This document shows, one piece after another, positions 27,973 to 35,806 of a stretch of 64,000 bases of DNA. The notes below the pieces were generated by a model. The model searched no databases, had not been told where the DNA came from, and saw only the letters and a list, made by a program, of their open reading frames with translations. This DNA comes from Bradyrhizobium huanghuaihaiense. GTDB lineage: Bacteria > Pseudomonadota > Alphaproteobacteria > Rhizobiales > Xanthobacteraceae. The DNA is taken from positions 62,001 to 126,000 of the forward strand of contig NZ_VLLA01000005.1 in the NCBI RefSeq assembly GCF_007830635.1. The letters are read 5' to 3'. Position 1 is the stretch's first letter; each line of letters opens with the position of its first letter. The position numbers and the translations under genes are program-made.

Positions 27973-29820
27973 ATGAAACCGCAATCGCCTCTCGCCACCG
28001 CCTGGACCCGTTCGAAGCCGCCTTTGCTGCGGTTTCTGGACAATTGTCTCAGCGAATTCTCGGCCGAAACGTCAGGCCATGTGGCCGATTACATTCCCGA
28101 ACTCGGCAAGGCCGATCCTGCCTATTTCGGCATCAGCCTCGCCACACTGGATGGGCATGTCTATGAAGTGGGCGACAGCCGGGTGCCCTTCACCATCCAG
28201 TCGATGTCGAAGCCGTTCGTGTTCGCGCTGGCACTGGACCTGCTGGGCGCGAGCAAGGTCGAGAGCGCAATCGGCGTCGAGCCGTCGGGCGATCCCTTCA
28301 ACTCGATCCGGCTCAATTCCGACAACCATCCGTTCAACCCGATGGTCAATGCCGGCGCGATCGCCTGCACCGGGCTGATCTACGACAGCAAGGGCACGGA
28401 GGCCTTCGAGCAGATCCGGCTCGCCCTCAGCCGTTTTGCCGGTCGCGATCTCGCCGTGGATGAAGCGGTCTACAACTCGGAGAGCCAGACCGGCGACCGC
28501 AACCGCGCCATCGGCTATCTGCTCAAGACCAACGCCGTGATCTCCGACAACGTCGCCGCCGTGCTCGACGTCTATTTCCGGCAATGCGCGGTACTGGTCA
28601 CCGCGCGCGACATCGCGGTGATGGCGGCAATCCTCGCCAATCGCGGCGTCAACCCCGTCACCGGCGAGCAGGTGATGACGCCATACGCGATCTCGCGCAC
28701 GCTGTCGGTGATGACGTCGTCGGGCATGTACGACTATGCCGGCGAATGGATCTACCGGATCGGCATCCCCGCCAAGAGCGGCGTCGGCGGCGGCATTCTG
28801 GCCGCCCTGCCCGCGCGTCTCGGACTCGGCAGCTATTCGCCAAAGCTCGACAAGCACGGCAACAGCGTGCGCGGCATCAAGGTCTGCGAGGCGCTGTCCT
28901 CGCACTACGATCTGCACATGCTCAACCGCAGCGACGACGCGCGCAACGCGGTTATTGCTGACTACGACATCGGCAAGAGCCCGTCCCGACGCGTGCGCCG
29001 GCTGCAGGAGCGCGAGATCCTCGCCGCGCACGAGCAGGAGGTGCGGATCATCGAGCTGGTCGGCACGCTGTCGCTGTCGGCGGTCGACTATGTCTCGCGC
29101 CGGCTCGCGGGCCGGCCGCGGCCGCAATTCGTGATCTTCGACCTCCACCGCGTGACCTCGACCACGCGCGCCGGCGCGCGGCTCGTCGCCGAAGCCTTCG
29201 AGGAATTGGCCGCGCTGAATGTCACCGTGGTTCTGTCAGGCGTCCGGCGCGCCTCCAAGGAGTGGGACAGCTTGCGCGAATGGACGGCGGAGCTGAAGAA
29301 CGTGCGCGACTTCTACCTGCTCGACACCGCGATCGAATGGGCCGAAGACCAGATCGTGTACCGCTATGGCGGCTCGATCGACTTTCACGAGACCACCGAG
29401 CTCGCCGAACAGCCGCTGCTCGAGGGCCTCAGCACGGAAGAGCTGGCCGAGCTCGGCGCGATCTGCACCGTCAGGACCTATCAGTCCGGCGCAAAAATCC
29501 TCTCGACCGGCGATCCCGCCGACGCCCTGTTCTTCCTGCGCAGCGGCGCCGTGCATGTCACGCTGCCCGACGGCGTGCGGCTCGCAACGCTGACCGCCGG
29601 CATGGCGTTCGGCGAAATGGCGCTGCTGGAGCAAACCCGCTCGGCCGACGTCTTCGCCGACATGGCGGCGACGGCGTTCGAAGTGCCGCTGAAAGATTTC
29701 GAGCGCTTCCGCAAACAGCATCCACGCGCCAGCGAGTGCATCATGCGCAACCTCGCCCGGCTGCTGGCCGATCGCCTGCTCGTCGCGAATGCGAAGGTCG
29801 ATATTTTGACGTCGACGTGA
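27973..29820 (+). CDS. glsA: Glutaminase fused to STAS and cyclic-nucleotide-binding domains
   Basis: A 615-residue three-domain protein. Residues ~15-315 are a serine-dependent beta-lactamase-like glutaminase with Ser77-x-x-Lys80 in FTIQSMSKPF, NPMVNAGAI, and YNSESQTGDRNRAIGYLL, which converts glutamine to glutamate and ammonia. Residues ~345-455 form a STAS domain (FVIFDLHRVTSTTRAGARL). Residues ~475-600 are a cNMP-binding domain with GDPADALFFLRSG and the phosphate cassette FGEMALLEQTRSAD. The start at 27973 follows AGAGAGG. The C-terminal domains suggest allosteric control of glutaminase by a nucleotide; this is inferred. It lies directly after the TRAP genes, which hints at uptake or exchange of an amino-acid-related solute. 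Confidence 0.92.
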   Translation: MKPQSPLATAWTRSKPPLLRFLDNCLSEFSAETSGHVADYIPELGKADPAYFGISLATLDGHVYEVGDSRVPFTIQSMSKPFVFALALDLLGASKVESAIGVEPSGDPFNSIRLNSDNHPFNPMVNAGAIACTGLIYDSKGTEAFEQIRLALSRFAGRDLAVDEAVYNSESQTGDRNRAIGYLLKTNAVISDNVAAVLDVYFRQCAVLVTARDIAVMAAILANRGVNPVTGEQVMTPYAISRTLSVMTSSGMYDYAGEWIYRIGIPAKSGVGGGILAALPARLGLGSYSPKLDKHGNSVRGIKVCEALSSHYDLHMLNRSDDARNAVIADYDIGKSPSRRVRRLQEREILAAHEQEVRIIELVGTLSLSAVDYVSRRLAGRPRPQFVIFDLHRVTSTTRAGARLVAEAFEELAALNVTVVLSGVRRASKEWDSLREWTAELKNVRDFYLLDTAIEWAEDQIVYRYGGSIDFHETTELAEQPLLEGLSTEELAELGAICTVRTYQSGAKILSTGDPADALFFLRSGAVHVTLPDGVRLATLTAGMAFGEMALLEQTRSADVFADMAATAFEVPLKDFERFRKQHPRASECIMRNLARLLADRLLVANAKVDILTST

Positions 29821-29828
29821 GCCGTGCC

Positions 29829-30131
29829 TCAGCGGCTCGCGGCTTCGCTCAGCCGCCGCTTGATCTTCGCCGCGCTCGCTTCGAGCAGTTCGGACGGCTT
29901 CTGGCCGGTCGCCGCGCACAGACAGGCCCAGTAGTAGATGACGTCGCCGAGCTCGTCGACGAGACCCGCCTGATCGAGCCAGTTGTCGCGCAGCAGCTTC
30001 TTGATGTGGTCGGCGACCTCGCCGGATTCGCCGGCAAGGCCGAGGCCGAGATAGGACAGCCGCTCGTTGGACGGATGCTCGTCGACTTTCGCAACGCTCG
30101 CGGCCCAGGCCGCATATTCATCGATCGTCAT
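29829..30131 (-). CDS. MazG-like nucleotide pyrophosphohydrolase
   Basis: A 100-residue all-helical protein of the MazG/dUTPase superfamily. The metal-binding pattern is seen as GLAGESGEVADHIKK (ExxE) followed, about 20 residues on, by DELGDVIYY (ExxD). Such proteins hydrolyse nucleoside triphosphates or related compounds in the cytosol. ATG 30131 has GAGGA at a good distance, while ATG 30137 sits directly on that site, so 30131 is preferred. It is convergent with the glutaminase gene, only eight bases apart. The natural substrate is not evident. Confidence 0.82.
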   Translation of the reverse strand: MTIDEYAAWAASVAKVDEHPSNERLSYLGLGLAGESGEVADHIKKLLRDNWLDQAGLVDELGDVIYYWACLCAATGQKPSELLEASAAKIKRRLSEAASR

Positions 30132-30157
30132 GAGCATTCCTCGCCGCTTGTGTCGGA

Positions 30158-30685
30158 TCAGCCCACCACTTCGGTGACGGGCTGGAGATCGATCTCAAAG
30201 GTCTCCAGGAACTTTGACGTCATGATGTAGAAGCCGACCGAGAGCTGCAATTCAACCAGTGCGGCCGGCGTCAGCTTCGACGCGATCGCCTTGAAGGTCG
30301 CATCCGTCGGCTTGTTCAATTTCACGATCTCGTCTGTGAAGGCGAGTGCCGCCCGCTGCACATCGTTGAAACAGGTCGCGGCCTGCCAGTTCTCGAGCGC
30401 CTCGTTCTGCTCGTCGGTGACACCGACATTCTTGCCGATGCGCTTGTGCGCGACGATCTCATACGGAGCCTGGCACAGGATACCGGTGCGCGTGATCGCA
30501 AGCTCGCGCACGACCGGATCGAGCTCGCCCTTGTGCCTGATCGCGCCGCCAAGACGGCAGTACTGCTCAAAGTAGCTCGGCGAGTGCGCCATCATCCGGA
30601 AGATGTTGGCGTGGCGGTTCTTGTCGAGGATTTCGCGGGTGCGGTCGGATGCCTTGGACGGGTCGCTGTACTGAATGCGGGCCAT
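30158..30685 (-). CDS. Carboxymuconolactone decarboxylase (CMD)/AhpD-like protein
   Basis: A 175-residue helical CMD-family protein. The family core is REL-AITRTGILCQAPYEIVAHKRIG, with a conserved cysteine and a histidine seven residues later; the CxxC redox pair of AhpD is absent, so a peroxidase role is unlikely. A second conserved segment ERAALAFTDEI appears as QRAALAFTDEIV. These proteins often act on aromatic lactones or remain uncharacterised. It lies 27 bases upstream of the MazG-like gene on the same strand. The specific reaction is unknown. Confidence 0.8.
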   Translation of the reverse strand: MARIQYSDPSKASDRTREILDKNRHANIFRMMAHSPSYFEQYCRLGGAIRHKGELDPVVRELAITRTGILCQAPYEIVAHKRIGKNVGVTDEQNEALENWQAATCFNDVQRAALAFTDEIVKLNKPTDATFKAIASKLTPAALVELQLSVGFYIMTSKFLETFEIDLQPVTEVVG

Positions 30686-30835
30686 GATTTTCCTGAAGTT
30701 TTCCCTGATCTTTTGATGCTTCTTGTCGCCACCGGCGAGAGCTCCCTGAAACTGTAATTGCGAGCGGACGCAGGAGCAACATCATCGAGTCAAAATGCCG
30801 CCGCATTGCTGATCGACCCTGACACAGTCGATATT

Positions 30836-30921
30836 CGCCGCGTGGGGACAAATCGCGGCGGATACTCGCAAGGGGTGTTCCGAGTAAAAACAATTGGCCG
30901 TCTTGCGCGCTCGCCGCGCAA
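30836..30921 (+). promoter_or_regulatory. Two hairpins ahead of a small membrane-peptide gene
   Basis: CGCCGCG (30836-30842) pairs with CGCGGCG (30854-30860), and TTGCGCG (30903-30909) pairs with CGCGCAA (30915-30921). Both stems are perfect. The second ends 35 bases before the start codon of the 33-residue gene and could lie in its leader RNA. Confidence 0.35.
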
Positions 30922-30956
30922 CGATGAGTCACGCCCAAGTCTAGGGAGAGAACGGC

Positions 30957-31058
30957 ATGAAGGAAGCCACCAAGGGGGCGGCCTCGGGAGCGCTCGCGCA
31001 TATGCTGGCGGTGACGGCGATGCTCGTCATCGCCAGCATCTTGTTCTACGGGCGTTGA
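30957..31058 (+). CDS. Small single-pass membrane peptide, 33 residues
   Basis: The reading starts at ATG 30957 after AGGGAGAG and ends with TGA at 31056-31058. It encodes a short basic N-terminus (MKEATKGAASGALAH) followed by one hydrophobic segment (MLAVTAMLVIASILF) and ends YGR. The ribosome site, composition and clean single-helix design support a real gene. It stands alone between a CMD-family gene (divergent) and a repeat region. I do not recognise a family; a role as a small inner-membrane regulator or stress peptide is possible but unproven. Confidence 0.55.
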   Translation: MKEATKGAASGALAHMLAVTAMLVIASILFYGR

Positions 31059-31081
31059 GTAAAGCGTAGTAAGCGTGTTTT

Positions 31082-31164
31082 CGTCATTCCGGGGTGGCTC
31101 TCGCACAGGCCAGGCCCAGAATACCCGTTCCAGGTTCGGTCCCTCAGACCGCCCCCGAATGACG
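31082..31164. repeat. Intergenic inverted repeat (first of two)
   Basis: CGTCATTCCGGGGTGG (31082-31097) pairs with CCGCCCCCGAATGACG (31149-31164), 14 of 16 bases. The outer word CGTCATTCCGGGG is shared with the repeats at 32790 and 46179. It lies 23 bases after the small peptide gene and may also end its transcript. Confidence 0.7.
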
Positions 31165-31182
31165 GATTCCACTATTCGTCGT

Positions 31183-31268
31183 GTAGCCCGGATGGAGCGC
31201 AGCGCAATCCGGGAAAGTCCATCCGCAAGGTGAGAACCCCGGATTTCGCTGCGCTCCATCCGGGCTAC
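31183..31268. repeat. Intergenic inverted repeat with perfect 22-base arms
   Basis: Bases 31183-31204 (starting GTAGCCCGGATGGAGCGC) and 31247-31268 are exact reverse complements over 22 bases. The inner ATCCGGG/CCCCGGAT words extend the pairing. It belongs to a different word family from the adjacent repeat. It lies just downstream of the DUF35 gene on the minus strand. Confidence 0.8.
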
Positions 31269-31283
31269 AGCGTACCAATCCCA

Positions 31284-31643
31284 CTATTTCTCCTTGGCAA
31301 AGTACGGCACGAGCGTTCCGGCGAACGGCTTGAAGCTCGCGACAACCGAATCGCCGATGGCGAGTCCGTTGTCGCCATGCGCCATCATGCGAAAGCCCTC
31401 GGCACAATCGACCAGCAGGATGTTGTAGGGCACGTGCGCGCGCGTCTCGGGCGTTGCGGCGCGACAGACCAGCGAGGTCGCGTACACCCTGCCCTTGCCG
31501 CTGGCGCGCGCCTCGGGCGGATCGGACGCTCCGCAGGCCGCGCAGAAAGCTCGGTGGAAATACTGCACATGACCGCACGAGGTACAGGCCTGGTAGGTGA
31601 TGGCCCCTTCGCCCTTGGTCCAATCGGCGATTCGCTTGCTCAT
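31284..31643 (-). CDS. DUF35/OB-fold protein with rubredoxin-like zinc ribbon
   Basis: A 119-residue acyl-CoA-associated protein. The N-terminal zinc ribbon has Cys20, Cys23, Cys34 and Cys37 (YQACTSCGHVQYFHRAFCAACG), followed by an OB-fold (about 48-115). Such proteins normally partner a thiolase-like enzyme encoded next door and form a complex with it. Here the partner gene overlaps by four bases upstream. In actinobacterial steroid degradation, DUF35 proteins complex with thiolase-like aldolases (Ltp2 type). A matching role is possible but cannot be proven from the sequence. Confidence 0.85.
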   Translation of the reverse strand: MSKRIADWTKGEGAITYQACTSCGHVQYFHRAFCAACGASDPPEARASGKGRVYATSLVCRAATPETRAHVPYNILLVDCAEGFRMMAHGDNGLAIGDSVVASFKPFAGTLVPYFAKEK

Positions 31644-32776
31644 CGCACCCGCTCCAGAAACATGCTGACATGGGACGACAGCACGCCGCCGTCGCCGTGC
31701 AAGAGCGCGATCGAAGCATCGTGCACCTGGCGATTCGCCGCCCGCCCCGTCATCTGCAAATGCGCCTCGACCAGATGCGCCATGGCGCCGCCGACACCGC
31801 AATGGCCATAGCTGAGCAGGCCGCCATGGGTGTTCAGCGGCATCGCGCCGTCGCGGCCGAAATGGCCGGCGCGGACGCGGGCGGCCGCTTCGCCGCGGCC
31901 GGCAAGGCCGAGATCCTCCAGCAGCATCGCGAGCGTGATCGTGAAACTGTCGTAGATGGCGGCGTAGCGCACGTCTGATATCGCAAGGCCCGTAGCTTCC
32001 TTCGCACGGGCGATGGAGATCTCGGCGCCGAGCTCGCTGAGGGCGGGTGCGGCGGTGACATGCTGATGTGTGTGAGCCTGCGCGCAGCCGCGGATGCGGA
32101 CGCCCGTCTCCCCGGTTCGCGCGCGGCTGATGACGAAAGCCGCGCCGCCGTCGGACACCGGGCAGCAGTCGAGCAGTTTTAAAGGCATCGCCACCGGCTT
32201 CGAGGCCATCACGTCGGCGACCTCGATGGGATCGTGAAATTGCGCGCCGGGATGGGTGCAGGCGTGGCTGCGCATCAGCACGGCGAACTCGGCGAGGTCC
32301 TCTTCGGTCACGCCGTATTCGTGCATGTACCTGTTGGCAACGAGGCCGTAATAGGCGGGAATGGTCGGGCCCAGCGGCACCTCGTAGTCGGGATGACCGA
32401 CCTGCGCCAGCGCCTGGATCGAGGCATCGCGGCTCTGCCCGGTGAGGCGGTTCTCGCCGGCAACGACCAGCACATGCTTTGCGACTCCGGCCTCGACCAG
32501 ATGATGCGCGAGCATCGTCATCGCGAGACCCGTGGCACCGCCGACCTGCACGGCGTGGGCGTAGGACGGGCGAATGCCAAAATGCTCGGCGAACACGGTG
32601 GCGAGCATGATGTGGGGCGAGACGGTGGAGTAGCCGCAGAGCACGCCGTCGATCTCGGCGCGCTTCAGCCCGGCATCGTCGAGCGCGGCTTGCGCGGCCT
32701 TGCTCATCAGGTCGAGGGAGGACGAGCCTTCGTGCTTGCCGAAGGGCGTGAGGCCGACGCCGGTAATGAAGCTCAT
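31640..32776 (-). CDS. Thiolase-fold protein lacking the nucleophilic cysteine
   Basis: A 378-residue SCP-x/lipid-transfer thiolase family protein. The segment AHAVQVGGATGLAMTML lines up with the nucleophile region, but glycine (about Gly80) stands where active thiolases have Cys. The C-terminal half keeps the NTHGGLLSYGHCGVGGA histidine motif, while the usual second cysteine motif is replaced by LLHGDGGVLSSH. It is therefore unlikely to be a normal ketothiolase. Together with the overlapping DUF35 gene it may form an acyl-CoA binding or retro-aldol complex. The substrate is unknown; neighbours (CaiB enzyme, thiolase) suggest CoA-ester metabolism. Confidence 0.82.
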   Translation of the reverse strand: MSFITGVGLTPFGKHEGSSSLDLMSKAAQAALDDAGLKRAEIDGVLCGYSTVSPHIMLATVFAEHFGIRPSYAHAVQVGGATGLAMTMLAHHLVEAGVAKHVLVVAGENRLTGQSRDASIQALAQVGHPDYEVPLGPTIPAYYGLVANRYMHEYGVTEEDLAEFAVLMRSHACTHPGAQFHDPIEVADVMASKPVAMPLKLLDCCPVSDGGAAFVISRARTGETGVRIRGCAQAHTHQHVTAAPALSELGAEISIARAKEATGLAISDVRYAAIYDSFTITLAMLLEDLGLAGRGEAAARVRAGHFGRDGAMPLNTHGGLLSYGHCGVGGAMAHLVEAHLQMTGRAANRQVHDASIALLHGDGGVLSSHVSMFLERVR

Positions 32777-32789
32777 CGTCTCTCCTCCT

Positions 32790-32896
32790 CGTCATTCCGG
32801 GGCGGCCCGAAGGGCCGAGCCCGGAATCCATCGCGCGGCGTGTGCGGAGGATAAATGGATTCCGGGCTCGCGACTTCGTCGCGCCCCGGAATGACG
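32790..32896. repeat. Nested intergenic inverted repeat
   Basis: CGTCATTCCGGGGCG (32790-32804) pairs perfectly with CGCCCCGGAATGACG (32882-32896). A second perfect stem, GAGCCCGGAATCCAT (32817-32831) with ATGGATTCCGGGCTC (32855-32869), is nested inside. The right arm also contains a small GCGAC-TTC-GTCGC hairpin, again giving a branched fold. It separates the CaiB gene from the thiolase-fold gene. Confidence 0.85.
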
Positions 32897-32921
32897 GATG
32901 AGAGAGCCATCGCCATCCCCC

Positions 32922-34121
32922 CTACTCGGGCGCCGAACGCGTGACGCCGTCGCGGACCATGGCGGCGATCTCGTCCTGGGAGTAGCCGATCTCTCCAAGA
33001 ATCTCCGCGCCGTGCTCGTTGAGCCGCGGCGCGAGCCGCACCGGCTCGGCTTCGGTTTCCGACCAGGTCGCCGTCACCTTCATGCTGCGGATCGGACCTT
33101 CGGTCGGATGGGTCACGACCGGGAAGAAGCCAGTCGCTTCCAGATGCTCGTCGTGCAGGATCGAGGCGAGATCGTGCATCGGCATCACGGGCACGTCGGC
33201 CTTGGTGAGCAGCTCGATCCATTCCGCTGTGGTGCGCGTCTCGAAGATGCGCGCGAGCTCGGCATAGACGACGTCGATATTGGCGGCACGGCCTGCGAAG
33301 GTGGCGAACTTCGCATCGGCGCGCAGATCATCGCGGCCCGTCGCCTTGAAGAAGTTCTCCCACTGCTTGTCGTTGTAGACGATGACGCTGAGATAGCCGT
33401 CCGATGTCTTGTAAGGCCTGCGGTCGCGAGAGAGGTGGCGGGCATAGCCGCCCTTGTCGAGCGGCGGCTCATAGGTGAGCCCGCCCATGTGGTCGCCCAT
33501 GACGAAGCCGGCCATGGTCTCGAACATCGGGATGTCGACACGCTGGCCGCGCCCGGTGCGGTCGCGGTGCACGAGGCTGGCGCAGATGGCGCCGACCGCG
33601 GTGAGGCCGACGATACGGTCGACCAGCGCGTTCGGCACATAGCGCGGCACGCCGTCGCCGGTCTGCGCCATCAATGCGGGAAGCGCCGTCGCGCCCTGGA
33701 TCAGATCGTCATAGGCGGGCTTTGCGGCATAGGGCCCGTCCTGGCCGAAGCCGAACACCCCGGCATAGACGAGGCGCGGATTGATCTCGGAGACGACGTC
33801 ATAGCCGAGCTGCAGTCGCGCCATCGCCTGCGGACGGACGTTGTAGACGAGCACGTCGGCGTCCTTCAGCAGGCGCAAAACGGCTTCGCGCCCTGCGGGC
33901 TTCTTCAGGTCGAGGCAGATCGAGCGCTTGCTGCGGTTGGTGTTGAGGAACACCGGGCCCATGCCGGCATGGCGCATCGGGCCGATCAGGCGGGTGACGT
34001 CGCCGTCGAGCGATTCCACCTTGATGGCGTCAGCACCATAGTCGCCGAGCATCTGGGTCGCGTAGGGCCCCATCAGCACGGTGGTCATATCGATGACCTT
34101 GATGCCCTTCAGCGGCCCCAT
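32922..34121 (-). CDS. CaiB/BaiF family CoA-transferase (second copy)
   Basis: A 399-residue class III CoA-transferase. The N-terminal MGPLKGIKVIDMTTVLMGPY, the NRSKRSICLDLKKP block, and the nucleophilic aspartate in KPAYDDLIQGATAL (Asp138) are all present. It moves CoA between carboxylic acids in the cytosol. ATG 34121 follows GGGAGCG and gives a standard start. It is distinct from the copy at 14360. Downstream on the same strand, after a repeat, lie the thiolase-fold and DUF35 genes, which suggests a shared acyl-CoA pathway. The substrate acid is unknown. Confidence 0.87.
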   Translation of the reverse strand: MGPLKGIKVIDMTTVLMGPYATQMLGDYGADAIKVESLDGDVTRLIGPMRHAGMGPVFLNTNRSKRSICLDLKKPAGREAVLRLLKDADVLVYNVRPQAMARLQLGYDVVSEINPRLVYAGVFGFGQDGPYAAKPAYDDLIQGATALPALMAQTGDGVPRYVPNALVDRIVGLTAVGAICASLVHRDRTGRGQRVDIPMFETMAGFVMGDHMGGLTYEPPLDKGGYARHLSRDRRPYKTSDGYLSVIVYNDKQWENFFKATGRDDLRADAKFATFAGRAANIDVVYAELARIFETRTTAEWIELLTKADVPVMPMHDLASILHDEHLEATGFFPVVTHPTEGPIRSMKVTATWSETEAEPVRLAPRLNEHGAEILGEIGYSQDEIAAMVRDGVTRSAPE

Positions 34122-34247
34122 CGTTCGCTCCCGATTGCGCGGGCTCTGGAAGCGGCCCAGCGATTTCGGTCCAGCTAAAGACAGGGACGCCGCGCGCGCA
34201 AGGGCGGCCGGGGTATGGCCGCATGCGCCGCGCGGCGACATCGGCTG

Positions 34248-34454
34248 CTATTTCTTCTGGCGGGATTCCCGGATCTTCAGGAGCCGCTCGAGCTCGTCAT
34301 TCTGCTGGTTGATGCGGTCGGCGATCCGCGACTCGTTCTGCTCGCCGGAGGCCGCCGCGGCCTGCTCGATGAGCTGGCGGATATTGTCCTCGAGGATCGC
34401 AATGCGATCGTTCAGTGCTTCGAGAGAAAGTGAATCTTCGTAGGCATTGCTCAT
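34248..34454 (-). CDS. Small coiled-coil protein, SlyX-like
   Basis: A 68-residue acidic helical protein. Heptad-like repeats run through EALNDRIAILEDNIRQLIEQ and INQQNDELERLLKIRES, predicting a coiled coil across most of the length, and the end is basic (RQKK). SlyX-family proteins look like this but are poorly understood. ATG 34454 gives MSNAYEDS; an upstream in-frame start at 34469 would add five residues. It lies alone, 126 bases upstream of the CaiB gene on the same strand. Function not known. Confidence 0.6.
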   Translation of the reverse strand: MSNAYEDSLSLEALNDRIAILEDNIRQLIEQAAAASGEQNESRIADRINQQNDELERLLKIRESRQKK

Positions 34455-34484
34455 GATGCTTTTCCGCAATCAATCAGGAGCGTT

Positions 34485-34571
34485 AAGGTGGGCAAAGCGA
34501 AGCGTGCCCACCTTGATCTAGCGCAAGGAAAAAGGTGGGCACGGCGCCAGCGCGCCTTTGCCCGCCCTACG
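34485..34571. repeat. Intergenic repeat with hairpin AAGGTGGGCA
   Basis: AAGGTGGGCA (34485-34494) pairs with TGCCCACCTT (34505-34514), and the word AAGGTGGGCA recurs at 34532-34541, with a partner-like TTTGCCCGCCCTAC at 34558-34571. This is the same repeat style as 1271-1384, and lies directly before the thiolase stop. Confidence 0.65.
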
Positions 34572-34576
34572 AGAGC

Positions 34577-35746
34577 CTATTTCAGTGGCTCGAGCACCGA
34601 AACGTAGTTGGCGACGGCCGCACCGCCCATGTTGAAGATGCCGCCGAGTTTGGCGTTCTTGAGCTGCATGCCCTCGGGCGCCTGGCCGGCGAGCTGCATC
34701 GCGGTCATCACATGCATGGAGACGCCGGTGGCGCCGATCGGGTGGCCCTTGGCCTTGAGGCCACCGGACGGATTGACCGGCAGCTTGCCGTCCTTCAGCG
34801 TCCAGCCTTCCTTGATGGCGCGGGCGCCCTGCCCCCTCGGCGTCAGGCCCATCGCTTCGTACTCGATCAGCTCCGCGACGGTGAAGCAGTCATGGGTCTC
34901 GACGAAGGAGAGATCGGTGAGCGCCACCCCCGCCTTCTCCAGCGCGCGCTGCCAGGCGACCGTGCAGCCCTCGAACTGCAGGATGTCGCGCTTGGACATC
35001 GGCAGGAAATCCTGGGCATGCGCGGTGGCGCGGAAGCCGATCGACTTGCTCATGGCCTTGGCGGTCTCGGCATCGGCCAAAACCAGCGCCGCGGCGCCGT
35101 CGGAGACCAGCGAGCAGTCGGTGCGCTTCAGGGGACCGGCGACGAAAGGATTCTTCTCGCTCTCGGCGCGGCAGAAATCGAAGCCAAAATCCTTGCGCAT
35201 CTGGGCGAAGGGATTGGCGACGCCGTTCTTGTGGTTCTTGGCCGCGATCAGCGCCAGCGCATCGGACTGGTCGCCGTATTTCTGGAAGTAGGAGCTGGCG
35301 ATCTTGCCGAACACGCCGGCGAAGCCGCCGACCGTGTCGCCGTCCTCGGGCAGATAGGAGGCCTTGAGCAGGTTCTTGCCGATCTCCGGCCCCGGCGTGC
35401 GGGTCATCTGCTCGACGCCGACGACCAGCACAATCTTGGCCGCACCTGCGGCGATCGCGCGCAGGCCCTGGTGCACCCCGGCAGAACCGGTGGCGCAGGC
35501 GTTCTCAACGCGGGTCGCGGGCTTGAAGCGCAGTTTCGGGTCGGCCTGGAGCACCAGCGAAGCGGTAAAATCCTGCGGCGAGAAGCCGGCGTTGAAATGG
35601 CCGAGCACGATCTCGTCGACGTCGGAGGCGGAAATGCCGGCATCCGCCAGCGCCTCATTGGCAACGCGGGTGACGAGGCTTTCGACGGTTTCGGTGTCGA
35701 ACTTGCCGAACGGCGTATGCGCCCATCCGACGATGCTGGCGGTCAT
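34577..35746 (-). CDS. Acetyl-CoA acetyltransferase, SCP-x type thiolase
   Basis: A 389-residue thiolase with an intact nucleophile, Cys84 in RVENACATGSAGVHQG, plus the SGGLKAKGHPIGATG histidine motif and a FNMGGAAVANYVSVLE C-terminus. The sequence style is the SCP-x/lipid-transfer branch used for branched or steroid-type acyl-CoA thiolysis. It stands alone, between a repeat and the convergently ordered sugar-acid operon end; eda lies 60 bases upstream on the same strand. Unlike the thiolase-fold protein at 31640 it keeps the catalytic cysteine, so it is probably an active thiolase. The substrate is unknown. Confidence 0.88.
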   Translation of the reverse strand: MTASIVGWAHTPFGKFDTETVESLVTRVANEALADAGISASDVDEIVLGHFNAGFSPQDFTASLVLQADPKLRFKPATRVENACATGSAGVHQGLRAIAAGAAKIVLVVGVEQMTRTPGPEIGKNLLKASYLPEDGDTVGGFAGVFGKIASSYFQKYGDQSDALALIAAKNHKNGVANPFAQMRKDFGFDFCRAESEKNPFVAGPLKRTDCSLVSDGAAALVLADAETAKAMSKSIGFRATAHAQDFLPMSKRDILQFEGCTVAWQRALEKAGVALTDLSFVETHDCFTVAELIEYEAMGLTPRGQGARAIKEGWTLKDGKLPVNPSGGLKAKGHPIGATGVSMHVMTAMQLAGQAPEGMQLKNAKLGGIFNMGGAAVANYVSVLEPLK

Positions 35747-35806
35747 GGTCTCTTCTCCCTGGCGTCTTTCACCTGAGCTAAGTCTTAGCCCAGGGATGGC
35801 AAGACT

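Noticed and set aside
25869..28166. A 765-codon frame overlapping the TRAP permease, and a 742-codon minus-strand frame at 25756-27984
   Set aside because: Both are frame shadows caused by high GC. The TRAP permease reading has membrane helices and family motifs; the others are Arg/His/Glu-rich nonsense.
30158..30685. AhpD-type alkyl hydroperoxidase
   Set aside because: The CxxC pair needed for AhpD redox chemistry is missing; only one conserved cysteine with a distant histidine is present.
31060..31283. Possible CRISPR or tandem repeat array between the small peptide and DUF35 genes
   Set aside because: The repeats are inverted pairs of two different word families, not direct repeats with spacers.
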